Of a stretch of DNA of 64,000 nt, positions 37,307-49,755 are shown one piece after another. The first letter of the stretch is position 1, and each line of letters begins with the position of its first letter. A model generated the notes under the pieces. That model did no database searches, was not told the origin of the DNA, and saw only the letters and a program-made list of their open reading frames with translations. The position numbers were made by a program, and so were the translations under genes. This stretch comes from Vanilla planifolia (Eukaryota; Streptophyta; Magnoliopsida; Asparagales; Orchidaceae), in contig CM043877.1 of assembly GCA_023846275.1 (NCBI GenBank), positions 14,491,107 through 14,555,106 of the forward strand. The letters are read 5' to 3'.

Positions 37307-38329
37307 TCAGAAATCGTCGTCCATGCGGAACTCATGGATGGCACCATTGCCATTCAAGCTTGACATAACCGACGCCTTTTGATACTCACCGACTCTCTTC
37401 TCAAAGAAGTTGGTCTTTCCCTGGAGCGAGATGAGCTCCATCCAATCGAAGGGATTCGAAGCTTCGTACATCTTGCTGTAGTTCAATGCCCCAAGAAGCC
37501 GATCGGCGACAAACTCGATGTACCGACTCATCAGATCGGCGTTCATTCCGACAAGGGCGCAGGGAAGGGCATCACAAACGAATTCTTTCTCAATGTCAAC
37601 AGCATCAGCGACAATCTCCCGAACTCTTTCCTCCGAGAGCTTGGCGTTAAGAAGGCTGTACAGGAGACAGGCGAAATCACAGTGAAGGCCTTCGTCCCGA
37701 GAGATCAGCTCGTTGGAAAACGTGAGTCCGGGCATAAGCCCGCGCTTCTTGAGCCAGAATATCGCGCAGAAGCTACCGGAGAAGAAGATTCCCTCGACGC
37801 AGGCAAAGGCAAGAAGGCGCTCCGCGAACGTTTCGGACGCATCGATCCATCTAAGCGCCCACTCGGCCTTACGCGCGACGCAGGGGATCGTCTCGATTGC
37901 GCGGAAAAGGCGGGATTTTGCGGCGGAGTCCTTGATGTAGGTCTCGAGGAGGAGGCTGTACATCTCCGAGTGAATGTTCTCGATGGCGATCTGGAATCCG
38001 TAGAAGGCCCGGGCCTCGGGAAGCTGCACCTCGCACATGAAGCGCCCGGCGAGATTCTCGAGAACGATGCCGTCCGAGGCAGCGAAGAAGGCGAGGACGT
38101 GGGTGACAAAGTGGCGCTCCTCCGAGGTAAGGGTATGCTCCCAGTGGCGGAGGTCTTGCGAGAGGTCGACCTCCTCCGCGGTCCAGAAGGAGGCCTCGGC
38201 TTTCTTGTACATCTCCCAGATCTGCGGGAAACGGATCGGGAACATGCAGAAACGGTCGGGATTGGGAGAGAGGAGTGGCTCGTCGCACTCCTCGAGGCGG
38301 CCGGCTGAAGCGGTTGGAATCGCCGCCAT
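37307..38329 (-). CDS. RNR2: ribonucleotide reductase small subunit (R2), copy 2
   Basis: Second intact 340-residue R2 gene of the array, from ATG 38329 to TGA 37307-37309, intronless. It encodes the same protein as the gene at 12817-13839, with all six iron ligands, the radical tyrosine, the radical-transfer residues and the FRMDDDF large-subunit docking tail. No nucleotide differences from copy 1 were seen across the coding sequence or the 140-base leader, so both copies should be expressed alike if the array is real. It would double R2 dosage per array haplotype. Confidence 0.96.
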   Translation of the reverse strand: MAAIPTASAGRLEECDEPLLSPNPDRFCMFPIRFPQIWEMYKKAEASFWTAEEVDLSQDLRHWEHTLTSEERHFVTHVLAFFAASDGIVLENLAGRFMCEVQLPEARAFYGFQIAIENIHSEMYSLLLETYIKDSAAKSRLFRAIETIPCVARKAEWALRWIDASETFAERLLAFACVEGIFFSGSFCAIFWLKKRGLMPGLTFSNELISRDEGLHCDFACLLYSLLNAKLSEERVREIVADAVDIEKEFVCDALPCALVGMNADLMSRYIEFVADRLLGALNYSKMYEASNPFDWMELISLQGKTNFFEKRVGEYQKASVMSSLNGNGAIHEFRMDDDF

Positions 38330-38475
38330 GAGTGACAAAGAAGGTTAAACTTGATCTGGGAGCGTCGGAGCGGGAGAGGAACGAAGCGCGGAGAGAAAAG
38401 GGCTAAGCGCCGAAAATGTGGGAGCGGGGGGAGCGGCAGAGGAAAAAAATAATTTGTTATTTATAAATAAATAAT
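38330..38475 (-). promoter_or_regulatory. RNR2 5' leader and putative core promoter, copy 2
   Basis: Same GC-rich leader and TTATTTATAAATAA TATA-like element as 13840-13985, roughly 135 bases upstream of the ATG. Confidence 0.4.
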
Positions 38476-39888
38476 ATGGGGAAATGGAGGGAAATTTTGC
38501 AATTTTCCCTCCTTTAATTTTTTTTTAATCAAATTTTTAGTATAATGATTTTATTATCTTACAAATAATAAATAATAATACAATATCATACATCCAAATT
38601 AATTAATTTATAATTATTACATAAATAATTTATTTTTTAAATCAATCATATGATTCAAAAATTTTTAAAGATGCAAATATGATATTTAAAAATTCTAATT
38701 TTTTTAATAAATTTTCTTTAAGTTGTAACTTATTTATATATAAGATTCAAATTATTAAAAAATTTTTATGTATAATTAGTAAAGAAAAAATGCTACCAAC
38801 TTATACATTTAATATAATATAAATATTAGTATGACATTAGGTTGTTAAATTATGTATTTGGGTGAGTACAACAACATTTAATGTGAACATCACAAAGTAT
38901 TTTTACATTAAAAAGTGTTTTGAAATTTTAAATAATTATGTATTTTGATAGAATTTATCAAGATAAATCAAAGAAATTTATTTGATAATTTTTAAATGTC
39001 ATTAGGTGATGATAATAATTAAACTTAATTTCATAAACTATTTGTCGTATTTAACACAATTGTCTGATAAAAATAAAAAATCAATGAACAACTTGTAAGA
39101 TAGACAACTTGTAAACCTTCAAGGATGAAAATAAGTTATAAACCAGCGCATATAAAATATGAGCTGATTTACAATTTATTGCCATCAAAACATTCAAAGT
39201 TGTAAACTACAACACATATAAAATATGAATGTCCAATAATCATCATTAATAAGCTCCAAACAAAAATATTGGTAAAAAAAATAAATAAAAAACCAATACG
39301 TTCAACTCAGAGATATCATTTTAAAAGACAACAATTAAATATCCACTATTCAAAGCTTATTATTAATACAATTCGAAGTTTTCATAAAGAAAGAAAATTT
39401 GTTAATTGAACATAAAAGTATGAAAAATCCTAAATGGGACCAATGTGATCAACACATGTCCAAATTTTGAATTGGGTTTTAAGATAAAATCAAATGTCAA
39501 ATACTCCTAAAAATTAGGAAAAAAAATATATATATAATTTGACCTAGATTAATAGTTAACAAGATCCCAAAAATTCGAAATTTGATTTGAGTATGTGCTT
39601 TGGTTTTAATTTAATTTAACTAACAGCTTAATATTAATTTGAAATATAATTTTAATTTAATTTATCACACAAAAACACAATGATCATTTTCAATCATACT
39701 AATAATTCGATAATAATGAAGAATTCTAAAATCTCAAAATTTTCCAACAATTTTATTGTCCTTTATAGAATGAATAAATATGAAAAATTTGTCATCAATT
39801 TTGGTTTAATTTATATTTAATTCTTCTCAAAAAAGTATTTTAGATATTTTATATTTTAATGATATTTAAATAAATTTAAAGATGATTT

Positions 39889-39952
<64 letters not shown>

Positions 39953-41067
39953 CAACTTCATAAACCCTTAGTACAAATGTTGAAAGTTCATAACTTGTTT
40001 AAAATATTTTTCAAAATTTTTTGATTTAAAGACATTTTCTACAATTAACATAATGTTACTCCAAAAAAATATATGGCATAGAAAACATGTTTAGAAATAT
40101 CAAAAGTTTTCATGATTAATCATACAATTATTTAATATTTTTGGATTTTTTTCAAAAACTTTTTTCATCTCAAAAACATTTATGTAATTATGTCATGAAA
40201 AGCAATTTAGTGCATTTTGCAAAGCTCTACGCTTCAAAAAAGTGTTCCTAACAACTAAAGACAAATGAACAAATAGTTTTGAATTTTTTCATAATTTTTA
40301 TAATGTTTTTATTATTATTATTTTTTATCTCAAATATCGTTTTGATAATCTTACCAACAAAACACACAATGATAGTTTTGATACTCTCATCATCATGTTT
40401 CCTTGACTTCAATAAATGTCAAAAATTAATTTCTAAGTTTTATGAAATAATGGTTAAAGCATTAACATTATGCAAATAAAAAACCCATATAATCCAATCC
40501 TCAAGTTGAAGTCAAGTCTATGCACCAGGGACATTTTGCTGTTGCAGACCGTATAACAGGTTAGGTAGAAATTGGCTCGGGTAAAATTGAATTTTCTGAC
40601 CCAATTTCACGCATTACTCGGTCAGGAAGACCAAGCAGGAGCTATAGCAGGAGCAGGCAAAGACCATTGCAGTTTGACCATAAAGGTGACCAATAACATG
40701 TGACCATCAAATCTTTCACTCAACTTTTAATATTTTTTAATTAATTAATATATCCCCAACTTTATTATTCTTTAAAGCCAACAAATGAAATAAATAAAAT
40801 TAAAAGAATTAATTTAAACGTGAAAAATAGCAATTCTCATTGAAAAATGCATTGAAATTAAAGGGTGGAAAAAGAGTTTTTTTTTTTTTTCTCAAAATTC
40901 ATTATTTAAAAAGAAAAAAGAAAGGTCCAAGAAGCTTACAAGTGAGGTATCATCCACGTGTACCGCATTCGTCCACCATATTCCACGGCGACCGCATCCA
41001 CCGGAAGAGGCGTAATTTCCCCCTGAAATACCCGGAGAGAGAGAGAGATGATAAGAAAGCAGAGGAG
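38476..41067. other. AT-rich intergenic region, copy 2
   Basis: Equivalent of 13986-16577; a small difference near 38636-38643. Contains the (TA)27 tract. No gene supported. Confidence 0.45.
39892..39945. repeat. (TA)27 microsatellite, copy 2
   Basis: Pure TA run of 54 bases, identical in length to 15402-15455. Confidence 0.95.
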
Positions 41068-41307
41068 ATGGCGGCAGGAAGCAAGACGGAGTGGCCGAAG
41101 AAGAAGATGGGAACCCACATGTCGACCTGGCGGAAATGGCGGCGGAATCGGAGGTGTTCGTCGTCTTCACCGGCGACGAAGCGGAAGCCATGTGCTCTGC
41201 TTGTTCTCTTCGATCGGATCGTCATCTCTCTTCTCTTTGCGGCGGAGGCCGTCGTCCTCACCGTGTCCCTCTGTTTCTTCTTCCTCGGCTTTGGCTTTCG
41301 CCTCTAA
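41068..41307 (+). CDS. putative small single-pass membrane protein, copy 2
   Basis: Same 79-residue frame as 16578-16817: basic, serine-rich N-terminal half, then a hydrophobic C-terminal region ending FFFLGFGFRL. I do not recognise the family. GC-rich island with a (GA) tract and a CACGTG element upstream. No difference from copy 1 seen. Confidence 0.45.
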   Translation: MAAGSKTEWPKKKMGTHMSTWRKWRRNRRCSSSSPATKRKPCALLVLFDRIVISLLFAAEAVVLTVSLCFFFLGFGFRL

Positions 41308-41583
41308 CCACTCGCCCTTTTCGTTTTATTTATTTATTTATTTTTCGGTTTATGATTTTTTTACATCAAATATCAAATTATTAATTGGCTGTACTATTAA
41401 CTTTATTTCCTTATTTTTTTTTTTCATTTTCCGATTTATAATTTCATCAATTAATAATTATCAAATCATTAATTCGCAATAAGTCGAACATTTTTAGCAC
41501 ACGTTTTGCATTTTGATTATTTCCAATAAATACGAAATTAAAGCAAAAAAGAATCTTATTTGAAATTCTCCAAAGTCTGACAC

Positions 41584-41615
<32 letters not shown>

Positions 41616-43273
41616 GTTGATAAATTTTTTTATACATTTAAGAAAATAATTAAACATTTATCTACCTATGTTTTAAAACATTTTTTCAACTAAAAAATAA
41701 ATAAAAAACAAGATTAAAAGCCAAATTTGATCATATAAAATAACATTACCAAATTCATCTACATAAATTTTTAATAACACATTTATTTTAAAAAAATCTT
41801 GCAACACTACACCTTTTAATTATTTCTTTTATTTTGATAAGAAAATATTTATTCAATTTTTATATAAAAAAAATGAGGACTACAATGATGGGTTTGTTGA
41901 GAAGTACATGTTGAGCTCAAAGTTTACTATAAGGTTATGATGTAACATGTGATCAACTTGAAGCAATTTAGAAGAACATTTAATGCACGGCAGTTTTAGG
42001 ATCCAAACCTGACCTGAACAGCTCACAACGGGAAAGTTTCCGTCGTACCTCATTTAAAGCTGTGGTTAAGAAGAACAGCATTAAGGTAATAAATATCTTC
42101 ACTTTTCAATATAAAAGCATCACATTTGGTGTCACTTGGTTGATTGAGGTGTCCACAACAAAGAAACATGCTTTGAAATATGATAAAATGTATTATTTTT
42201 TTAAGAGTTTCAAATTTGACTTTTGCACAAATATCAAGAAAAATTAACCATATCTAACTTTTCCCTTTCTCTTTATTCACTCTCATTTAATATTTCATTT
42301 TAAAATTCAAATTTTTACGAAAATATTACTTAATCATATTTCAAAATACGAAAATTTTGATTTAAAAGTTAAAAAATAATCATCTTATCATAATTCACCT
42401 TAAAAATCCTTTAGTGTCAAAAACATCTTAATAACCTTCATGATTATCTTATAAGAATCATAACTTTGTTGAGTGAATCTTTTTAAGACTTTTTTTTTTT
42501 TTATAATGCACAAAGATTTTTGTCCCTAAAGACTAATATTTATTAACTTTTTCTAGACATCTACCTAAAACCCACTGCAACGAATCTCAAGACCAAGCAA
42601 CATATCTCGACTCATAAATTCTTCTCGAATTACCTTCCTTCTTATCCCTCCCCTAGGAATACCTAATATACTCCTAAATCACGTCATATCATCTCTTTAT
42701 CTCTCATTCAAAGTCTTCACTATTATATAAATAAATTATTTTATTTACATTTAAAAGATTTACAAATCACATGCAATTAAAAAATAAAAATAAAAATTTT
42801 AATACATAAATTTGAATTATATAAATTTAAAATTTCACAATAAATTTTAATTTCGTTACAATAAATGACACCTTTACTAAAAAAAAAAGTTAAATTCATG
42901 CACCGAAACACCAATTGTAGTCCCTTGATTCCATTAAGCTAATTTGTGAAATTAAAAATCAATTATTTCGTTATTTATATTCCAAAGATTCCAAAGAGAG
43001 AGAAGGATGTGGAAGAGGGATAAGAGATAGAAGTGGTAGAAAAAGGAAGAAGATGGAATAAGTTGAGATATGGGAATCTAAAGTTTTGATTTTTCACAAA
43101 ACTTTTTATGTAAAAATCAAATCATTCATTTGACAAAAACTCAAATGGATTCAAATTTGACATAGGCCTTAAATTCAACAACTAAATAAGAAAATTTAAA
43201 ATATATTTCAACAAGCAAGCAATTGGTAAGAGAATGAAAAGCTTTCTCATAAGAATTAAAAATGTTAAAATAC
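41308..43273. other. AT-rich intergenic region, copy 2
   Basis: Equivalent of 16818-18783 with a handful of substitutions (for example near 42091 and 42481). No gene supported. Confidence 0.45.
41584..41614. repeat. (TTA)n microsatellite, copy 2
   Basis: About ten TTA units, same length as 17094-17124. Confidence 0.9.
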
Positions 43274-46200
43274 CTGGAAATTTTGAAAAAAAATCTGGCT
43301 CTATTCCATTCCCATTAATGTCCTTGTGACCGGGTGTGATGTACTTCCCAATCGTGACAACCAAACCAGAACCATAACGGAGTTCATAAACTGATTGTAT
43401 AAGTCCCTGCCAAGGTGATGACAACAAATGGGAAGAAGATGAGAAGACGAAGTAGTATTGAAGGAGATGTAACATTTGAGCTGCAGTAGTATTGAAGAAG
43501 ATGAGCTTTGACCTTTCCATAAGTCTTTTCTCCAACAAGAACAGCTTTGCAGTTATCGCGGAGTGCAGAAGCAAACTGAGAAGACGAAGAAGAACAAACT
43601 GGAATGCTTCGTTTCAAGTGTGGATTAGTGTTAAAAGAAGTTGAGAAGGTAACTCACAATCTCGCTTGCACTAGCCGTTTTATTGTTCACAAGAATCTGC
43701 AGAGAAAAGCTATAACGGCTAATTCCATCTATTTAATCCAATGAAACTCACTTAACTAAGATTTAACAATACCATTTAAGCTTATTTAAATTTTATTAAA
43801 TGTTTAAAATATTAAATAGAGGAAAACATACTATGACTTTATTGGTACTAAATGGTGCCTCTTCTGCTATGAAGGTGTTCTGGACTTCAGAATTCCTACC
43901 AGCAGTGTAAATTACCTGAACAAATCAAAGAAAGCATGTTCTTGTTAACACGATGCTTAATCATTAGTTTCTGAAGTTACTAAACAAAACTTGTTTTCCC
44001 CTTAGCCCTACCAAATGAACTCGGATTGACATAAAATTTGGATGGTTGTTAGATATATCATAGATCTACAACTTTCATGTTAACCACTTTCCACGATTCG
44101 ACATATTTCATGGTATTTTCTCCTGTGCAATGAGTTATTTTTTGGTCAAGTTAACCCCCTCAAATCACTTTCTATTGTCTTAAAATTTTGAAGGTTTTAT
44201 GACTCTTCTGAAATTTCATTGTTTCTTAATGTTCAATTTAGCAAAATTTCCCCACAAAATATGACCAGAGTTTTAGTTTCTCGAGTTTGCTTCCGTGAAT
44301 TACTTATTTATGATTTAATTCCTCCATTGTCGCTCTGGTCCGACGCTAGAACACAGATCCTCGCCCTTTCTGGGCCGTACCATGCCAAAATGAGGTCATA
44401 GTTGAGAGATCGGAGAAGATTTTTGTAAGAACATTGAGATGAAAGCATTTTAGTGTCAGAGATGAGTTGGAGAGTTTTGAAGAGACATGGATCATGTAAA
44501 GAGACAGTTGGGAGAAGAGTTTTTGGGAAATTAGGAAGACACTGAGCCAGGATATGAAGGAGTGAGGATGAAAGAGAAGATAAAAGATCTTTATCATCGT
44601 GTTTGTTTCTTTTTTCTTTTTCTATTTTTCGTTCTTGTTCCATCTTTTTTTTCTTCTCTTTTTTTTTCCTTTTTTTCCTAAAAATAACCAAACAACAAGA
44701 AAAAAAAAATAATACAAAATTGAACAAAAGTAAAACACATGAACAAGTTCTGTATTGCACATCAAAGAGTCCATAAACTTAACAATAGAATTTAATAATA
44801 TGTATTAGAGGAAAAATTGTATTACTTACAATTCCTCCTTGATCAAGAAAGAGTTTGGCCACCTCAATTCCAGACTAGAGAAAGTTATTTTATCAAAATC
44901 AAGTAGCATAACTACAAAGCAAAGAGTGAAAAAGTTAAAGCACCAAATTGCATAAAACCAAAAAAAAAGTACTATTAAACTAATGTTTACATTTTCATTG
45001 CCAAGAAAAATAAAAATATATGTTAAATACCTATCTGACTAGAAAAGTTTTCTAAATGGTCCATTTCAAGTCCTTTTAACAAAAATGACAAAAAAGGGTA
45101 GCCCAAACCTTTTAGACAGCTTTGAGAAGTCGTACAAATCAAAACACAAGTGTCACTCGTGGAACATGCATGCTAACATTTAAGGTTCATCTATATATAT
45201 TTAAAGGATTCAAAACTTAAGTTATTATGTAAACAATTGAATACAACTAAGAAAAATTATAAATTGAAATTTGACCATACAAACGGTGATTGTTAATGTC
45301 CAATTATGTTAACCCCTATTCTTAAAACTTTTTTGGGTTTATGGGTGCTCATCTAATGAAATATTGGGCCTACCTATGGATCTCCAATTGGATCAACTCC
45401 TTTAACAAAGAATATTAAAACTAGATTTGACAAGAATCAAGTAGTTCATATAATTTATGACTTATAACTCTCTACTATAGTTTAGCAAACCTTTGGGTGA
45501 CTTGTATGGTGCCTAACTATCTTAGTTGATGCAATACATAATAGTGTTGAAAAAACATTTATAAACTGTTCAGACATAGCTTGAGTGATTAGCACATGGT
45601 TAGTATAAATTGGTCAAGCATGGACTAAATAAAGTGTAGCCCACAAGCAATGGGAAAGTCATGTAGAGCACATTGACATGATTAATCAGGAGATTTCAAT
45701 GTTGATGATATTATACATGAATAAGACACTCCGTTAAGGGAGAAGATTATTAACTATCAGCATGACAAATCCCACCTGAAAAGTTTAAAATAATGCCAAA
45801 GTTTATATATGAAGTCATGATGATCTCTATCCTAATGCTTAAAGTTTTGGGTTGACGAAAATCTACGATCTATTCAACCCAAACTCAATTGCAAAAATGC
45901 ATAAGCCCAGAAGGTAATTCAAAAAAAGGAGTACCTTATTTCCAGAAAAATTTGAATAACACAGAAGACACCATCAGGCAGAATCTACAAACCTGCACAA
46001 GCCCACCGAGATTATTCCTAAGATCCAAAACTAGGTAGGTGGCACCATATTGGTGAAGCTTATTCAGCGCTGTAAACGAGATATCATTAGACAACCTGAC
46101 AAATAAAATTCACCACAGAAAGTAGATCGAAAATATTGGAGCTATTATAGTTCATAATAAAGGATGAAGTTACAATTCCCTACAAACATAGATGTAAAAC

Positions 46201-49200
46201 CAAGACCATCAAAGCAGACTCAAGCACGTTTATACATCATATGAATATTCATATTGAAAGATTCCATCAATCATTATAATTATGAACTCCAGTGATTCTC
46301 TACTGACATGGTCCACAATGTTGTAGGACTATGTCTAATACTAAATGCTGTGAAAATTAACAGAGTTTTAAATGTCCTAATTATGTAATACAGGACCACA
46401 AATATGTGCCTTGTGTAGTCAAGATATGACCAATCAAATTTCAACGGAACATATTTTGACAATTATTTGAAGAAAAAGCAATGGTACATAATTACATCAA
46501 CAGCTGGAAAATGTGTACGATCCCTTAGATTTTCTTTTTTGTCCGTGTAAGAATCTATGATTTCCAATCCTGTCAAAGATTCAACAAACAAACAATGAAC
46601 TTTACTAAAAAATTTCATGCATAAAGAAATAATAAAAGAAAAGATTTTGGTGATCTGGGACAAGAAAGGAGATAGAATTGAAAGATGGCTGATTATTCAA
46701 AGTTTAGCAAGCACTCTCAGAGCTTGCGGAACTGATAGGCATTTCCTTGAGAGATTTGCCATGCTGCACAACCCTATGTGCGGTTGCATTCTCCCTAAGT
46801 TTGGTCTAATGCTCAACTAGCTTTCTCGTTTATTAGAATTAGACACTTAGATCTATTATTATGGTGTAATATGCAGATAGGTCCTACGGATGATAATCTC
46901 TCAATTGTAACAATGCTTTCATGTTTAAGCACCTTACCTGTGTGTATGTACAGTCATGCATCAAAAATAAACCCATTAACTTCAATTGAAGTATCTGCTT
47001 CCAGCAATTTCCATATTCATTCATGGTGGATGATTTGGGAGGCAATTACAGGCTTAGTTGCTTCCCATTCCTTTGAATGCATGTTGCAACTGCTTCTTGA
47101 TTTCTAATCAGTAATTCCCTACTCTAATTGCAATCTTTCTCTAGCCACAGAAGATACCTTAGGATGAGGTGAGTTCTCTCGGCAAAATTTAGCTAAGGTG
47201 TACTAGAAAATGAAGGTTTCCGTTGAAGGTATCGCAAGATCTCAACTGTAGTTAGCTTTCATTCCTTTTTATGAACACAAGGTGCTTGTTGAACTACCTA
47301 AATGATATGGTTCCAGTGGGATACAAGTCTGCAAGTGACGCACTATCCAAACATTTAAGAAGACATATGTGCACCATAGAAATAAGGACACAATTTCTGA
47401 ACTTGGAGAGCAATCAAGATTGCCGAGTAAAAAAACAGCAATCATAGCAAATTTCAACATTGCCAAGTCAATAATTTGATTTATGTATCCCAAGAAAAGA
47501 TGTCCACCTTCCCACCATCCAACTTGGTATGTCAAATAGTTGCCTTCAACCGAATAATTAGAAGTACACTCCTGAATCCCCATGAAAGTGAAAGGCTAAA
47601 TAAGGTGCACAAGATGGAATCAATTCAATGTTTTATGTCTTTAACCCAAAATGAAAAAGGTGAAAAGCTCATAACCAAATATATACATATTCTAAAACAA
47701 GGAGTGAATAACAGAAGTGAACAGATTTTAAACCTTTCTCAAAGGAATGTGAAAATAGTTAAAAGTGAAATGTACGAGGTGAACTATACCAATCATCAAA
47801 TCCTTTCTTGCCAATGCATTGAACTCCTTTATTTGTATATATCCAACTGGTACAATTTCCTTACCCAGATTCTCAGGACGATAAAACACTGGGGTTCGTG
47901 CAACATTTTTCCTTTGAAGAGTAAAAGAATGGATTGGGCGACAATCTCCATGTCTAACCTATATAATTATAAGTCGTGAGGTGTAAAATAAATAAATTGT
48001 GATATTCATAAATTATTTCTTTGGAAAATTGAAAAGACAACCTCAATATCTACAAATGTTTCCTGTGGACCTTGTAGCATAGAGAATACTTCAAAAGCAG
48101 ATTTCCCCTTAACACTAAGCCCATTGACAGACAATAGTTCATCACCCTGAATAACAAGATAAATAAAAGCACAATAAAACTGTTTGAAAACAAATAATTT
48201 TAAGATAGTGTGAACGCAACTTTGCACTTCTTTTTCTCCTGTCAACTGCTGGTTCAAGTCACAGAAGTGTTTTATAGTTTCTAGTAACGTCAACCTTTTA
48301 AATGAACATCTCATATATTTATATGTATGCTAAATGTTCGTTAAAAGAGCATCCTTAGACAATTGGCACTGTTAAAAATCAGAGTTACAACAGAGAACAA
48401 TGACTTCCGTGGACCTCTTGTAATTACTGACTAGCTGACTTCGAACTTGACGTAGGAATGTTCTGGAGCATAAACAGAACAATGTTCTGGACTCCAATAC
48501 CTGTCTCACACCAGCAGAATGAGCTGGACCCTCCAATAAAACCCCCAAAACTTTGATTTTAGCAGCACCATCCTGATCAGGAAAAATCTGCCATTTTGTG
48601 AGTAAATATGGCAAGTAGTCAGATGGAACAAGTGAATTCATTAATGTCTAAACAACTGTTTCTTTTCAGCATGTAAATTCATAGAACGTAGTAAAAAATA
48701 TCCATTAATAATAAACAAATGTAATTAAGCCATCATAATGATAGAAAAATGCATTGTTAACAACACCACAAAAAATCAATTAATTATGAAACAGAGTCGA
48801 TCAGTTTCTATTGTTAAGATGAAAAGTTTTTCATAAATGCATACATTGACTCCTCAACAAGGATTGTATTATCTCAATAAACCATGAGTGGACATATAAC
48901 ATGAAAATGATTAAACAGTTTAGCATTAGGGAGTGTGGATTTGGAGTGGTTTTACAGCCTCCTAGGATATAGTTTTGACAACAATGGGGGACCGCATTTT
49001 TTATTCTTTTTTCAAGGGTAGTTGCAGTATCTAGAGAGGGATAAGGTGCCAAAATGAATGTCACTGCCATTCAATTGGTTAAGTATACTTTATGTTGATC
49101 AATGTCATTTTGTTCTTCTAAGAAAACAAATTTCATCTAGCTAGGGATAAGATGAGGTAAAGGGTAGAGAGCAGTATGAGGAATGTACCAAGGAGAATAG

Positions 49201-49755
49201 TGCGCCAAAAAATTGAAGTTAGAATATCAAATATAATGAAGAATTGGAAGTGAATCACAAATGTGACATCTCTCCTCGATGCTAGATAAGTTGGTGCTGC
49301 CAACCATTGCTCCAATGAATTTCTTATGGCTTCAACAATACTTGAACTATGTCAGCACATGCAAGTCTTTCAAAATCCAAGGACCTAAACTCGAAGATAA
49401 ACACATAAGACTGCTGCCAATTGATGAATAGTTCATACAATGTGATACTTTAGGAGCAAAACTATTTCTGTTTAAAGACATTTCCATATCAATAAAAGAA
49501 CCATTATTATGAGATAATGAAGTTCTCATTGTATCCCCACAATACTAATCTACAGCAAGGTGTAACTTAATAGTCAAACTCGCTACATTACTTGTAAATT
49601 TGAACAATTATATGAACTATATTATAAGAAATTACCTCCGCTGGAGTAAGGAATCGTGTGTATGGGTCTTAAAGCGTAGCTAACATCTTCCGGATAACAT
49701 CATGAGCTCAATATCTTGTTTGGATGTCATTTTGGAAAATATACTTTTTGTATTG
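43274..49755 (-). pseudogene. C-terminal processing peptidase (S41) pseudogene, exon 1 missing
   Basis: Third locus of the peptidase gene, straddling the copy 2/copy 3 boundary. Exons: 49755-49636 (exon 2, with the same TGA and TAA stops before and within the DPYTRFLTPAE segment); 48587-48501 and 48146-48042 (PDZ); 47958-47790; 46069-45993; 44874-44830; 43915-43832; 43696-43658 (catalytic Ser); 43575-43513 (catalytic Lys); 43406-43274. Exon 1 would lie in the part of copy 3 that is missing, so this gene has no promoter or start. Exon 48146-48042 reads K-G-K, the more usual family form, where copy 1 has K-E-K. The last exon has eight A residues in a run (plus strand) against seven in copy 1, which shifts its final codons. 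Confidence 0.8.
44308..44643 (-). other. unrecognised 111-aa open frame in peptidase intron, copy 2
   Basis: Same frame as 19817-20152, between peptidase exons 44874-44830 and 43915-43832. Unrecognised. Confidence 0.25.

Larger units (their letters stand above)
24493..48983. repeat. 24.49-kb tandem unit, copy 2
   Basis: Direct repeat of copy 1 at an offset of 24492 bases, falling to 24491 and then 24490 through homopolymer indels and returning to 24491 after the A7/A8 tract near 18790. All features of copy 1 are present in the same order and orientation. It abuts copy 3 with no spacer. The RNR2 coding sequence shows no difference from copy 1 that I could see. Confidence 0.97.
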
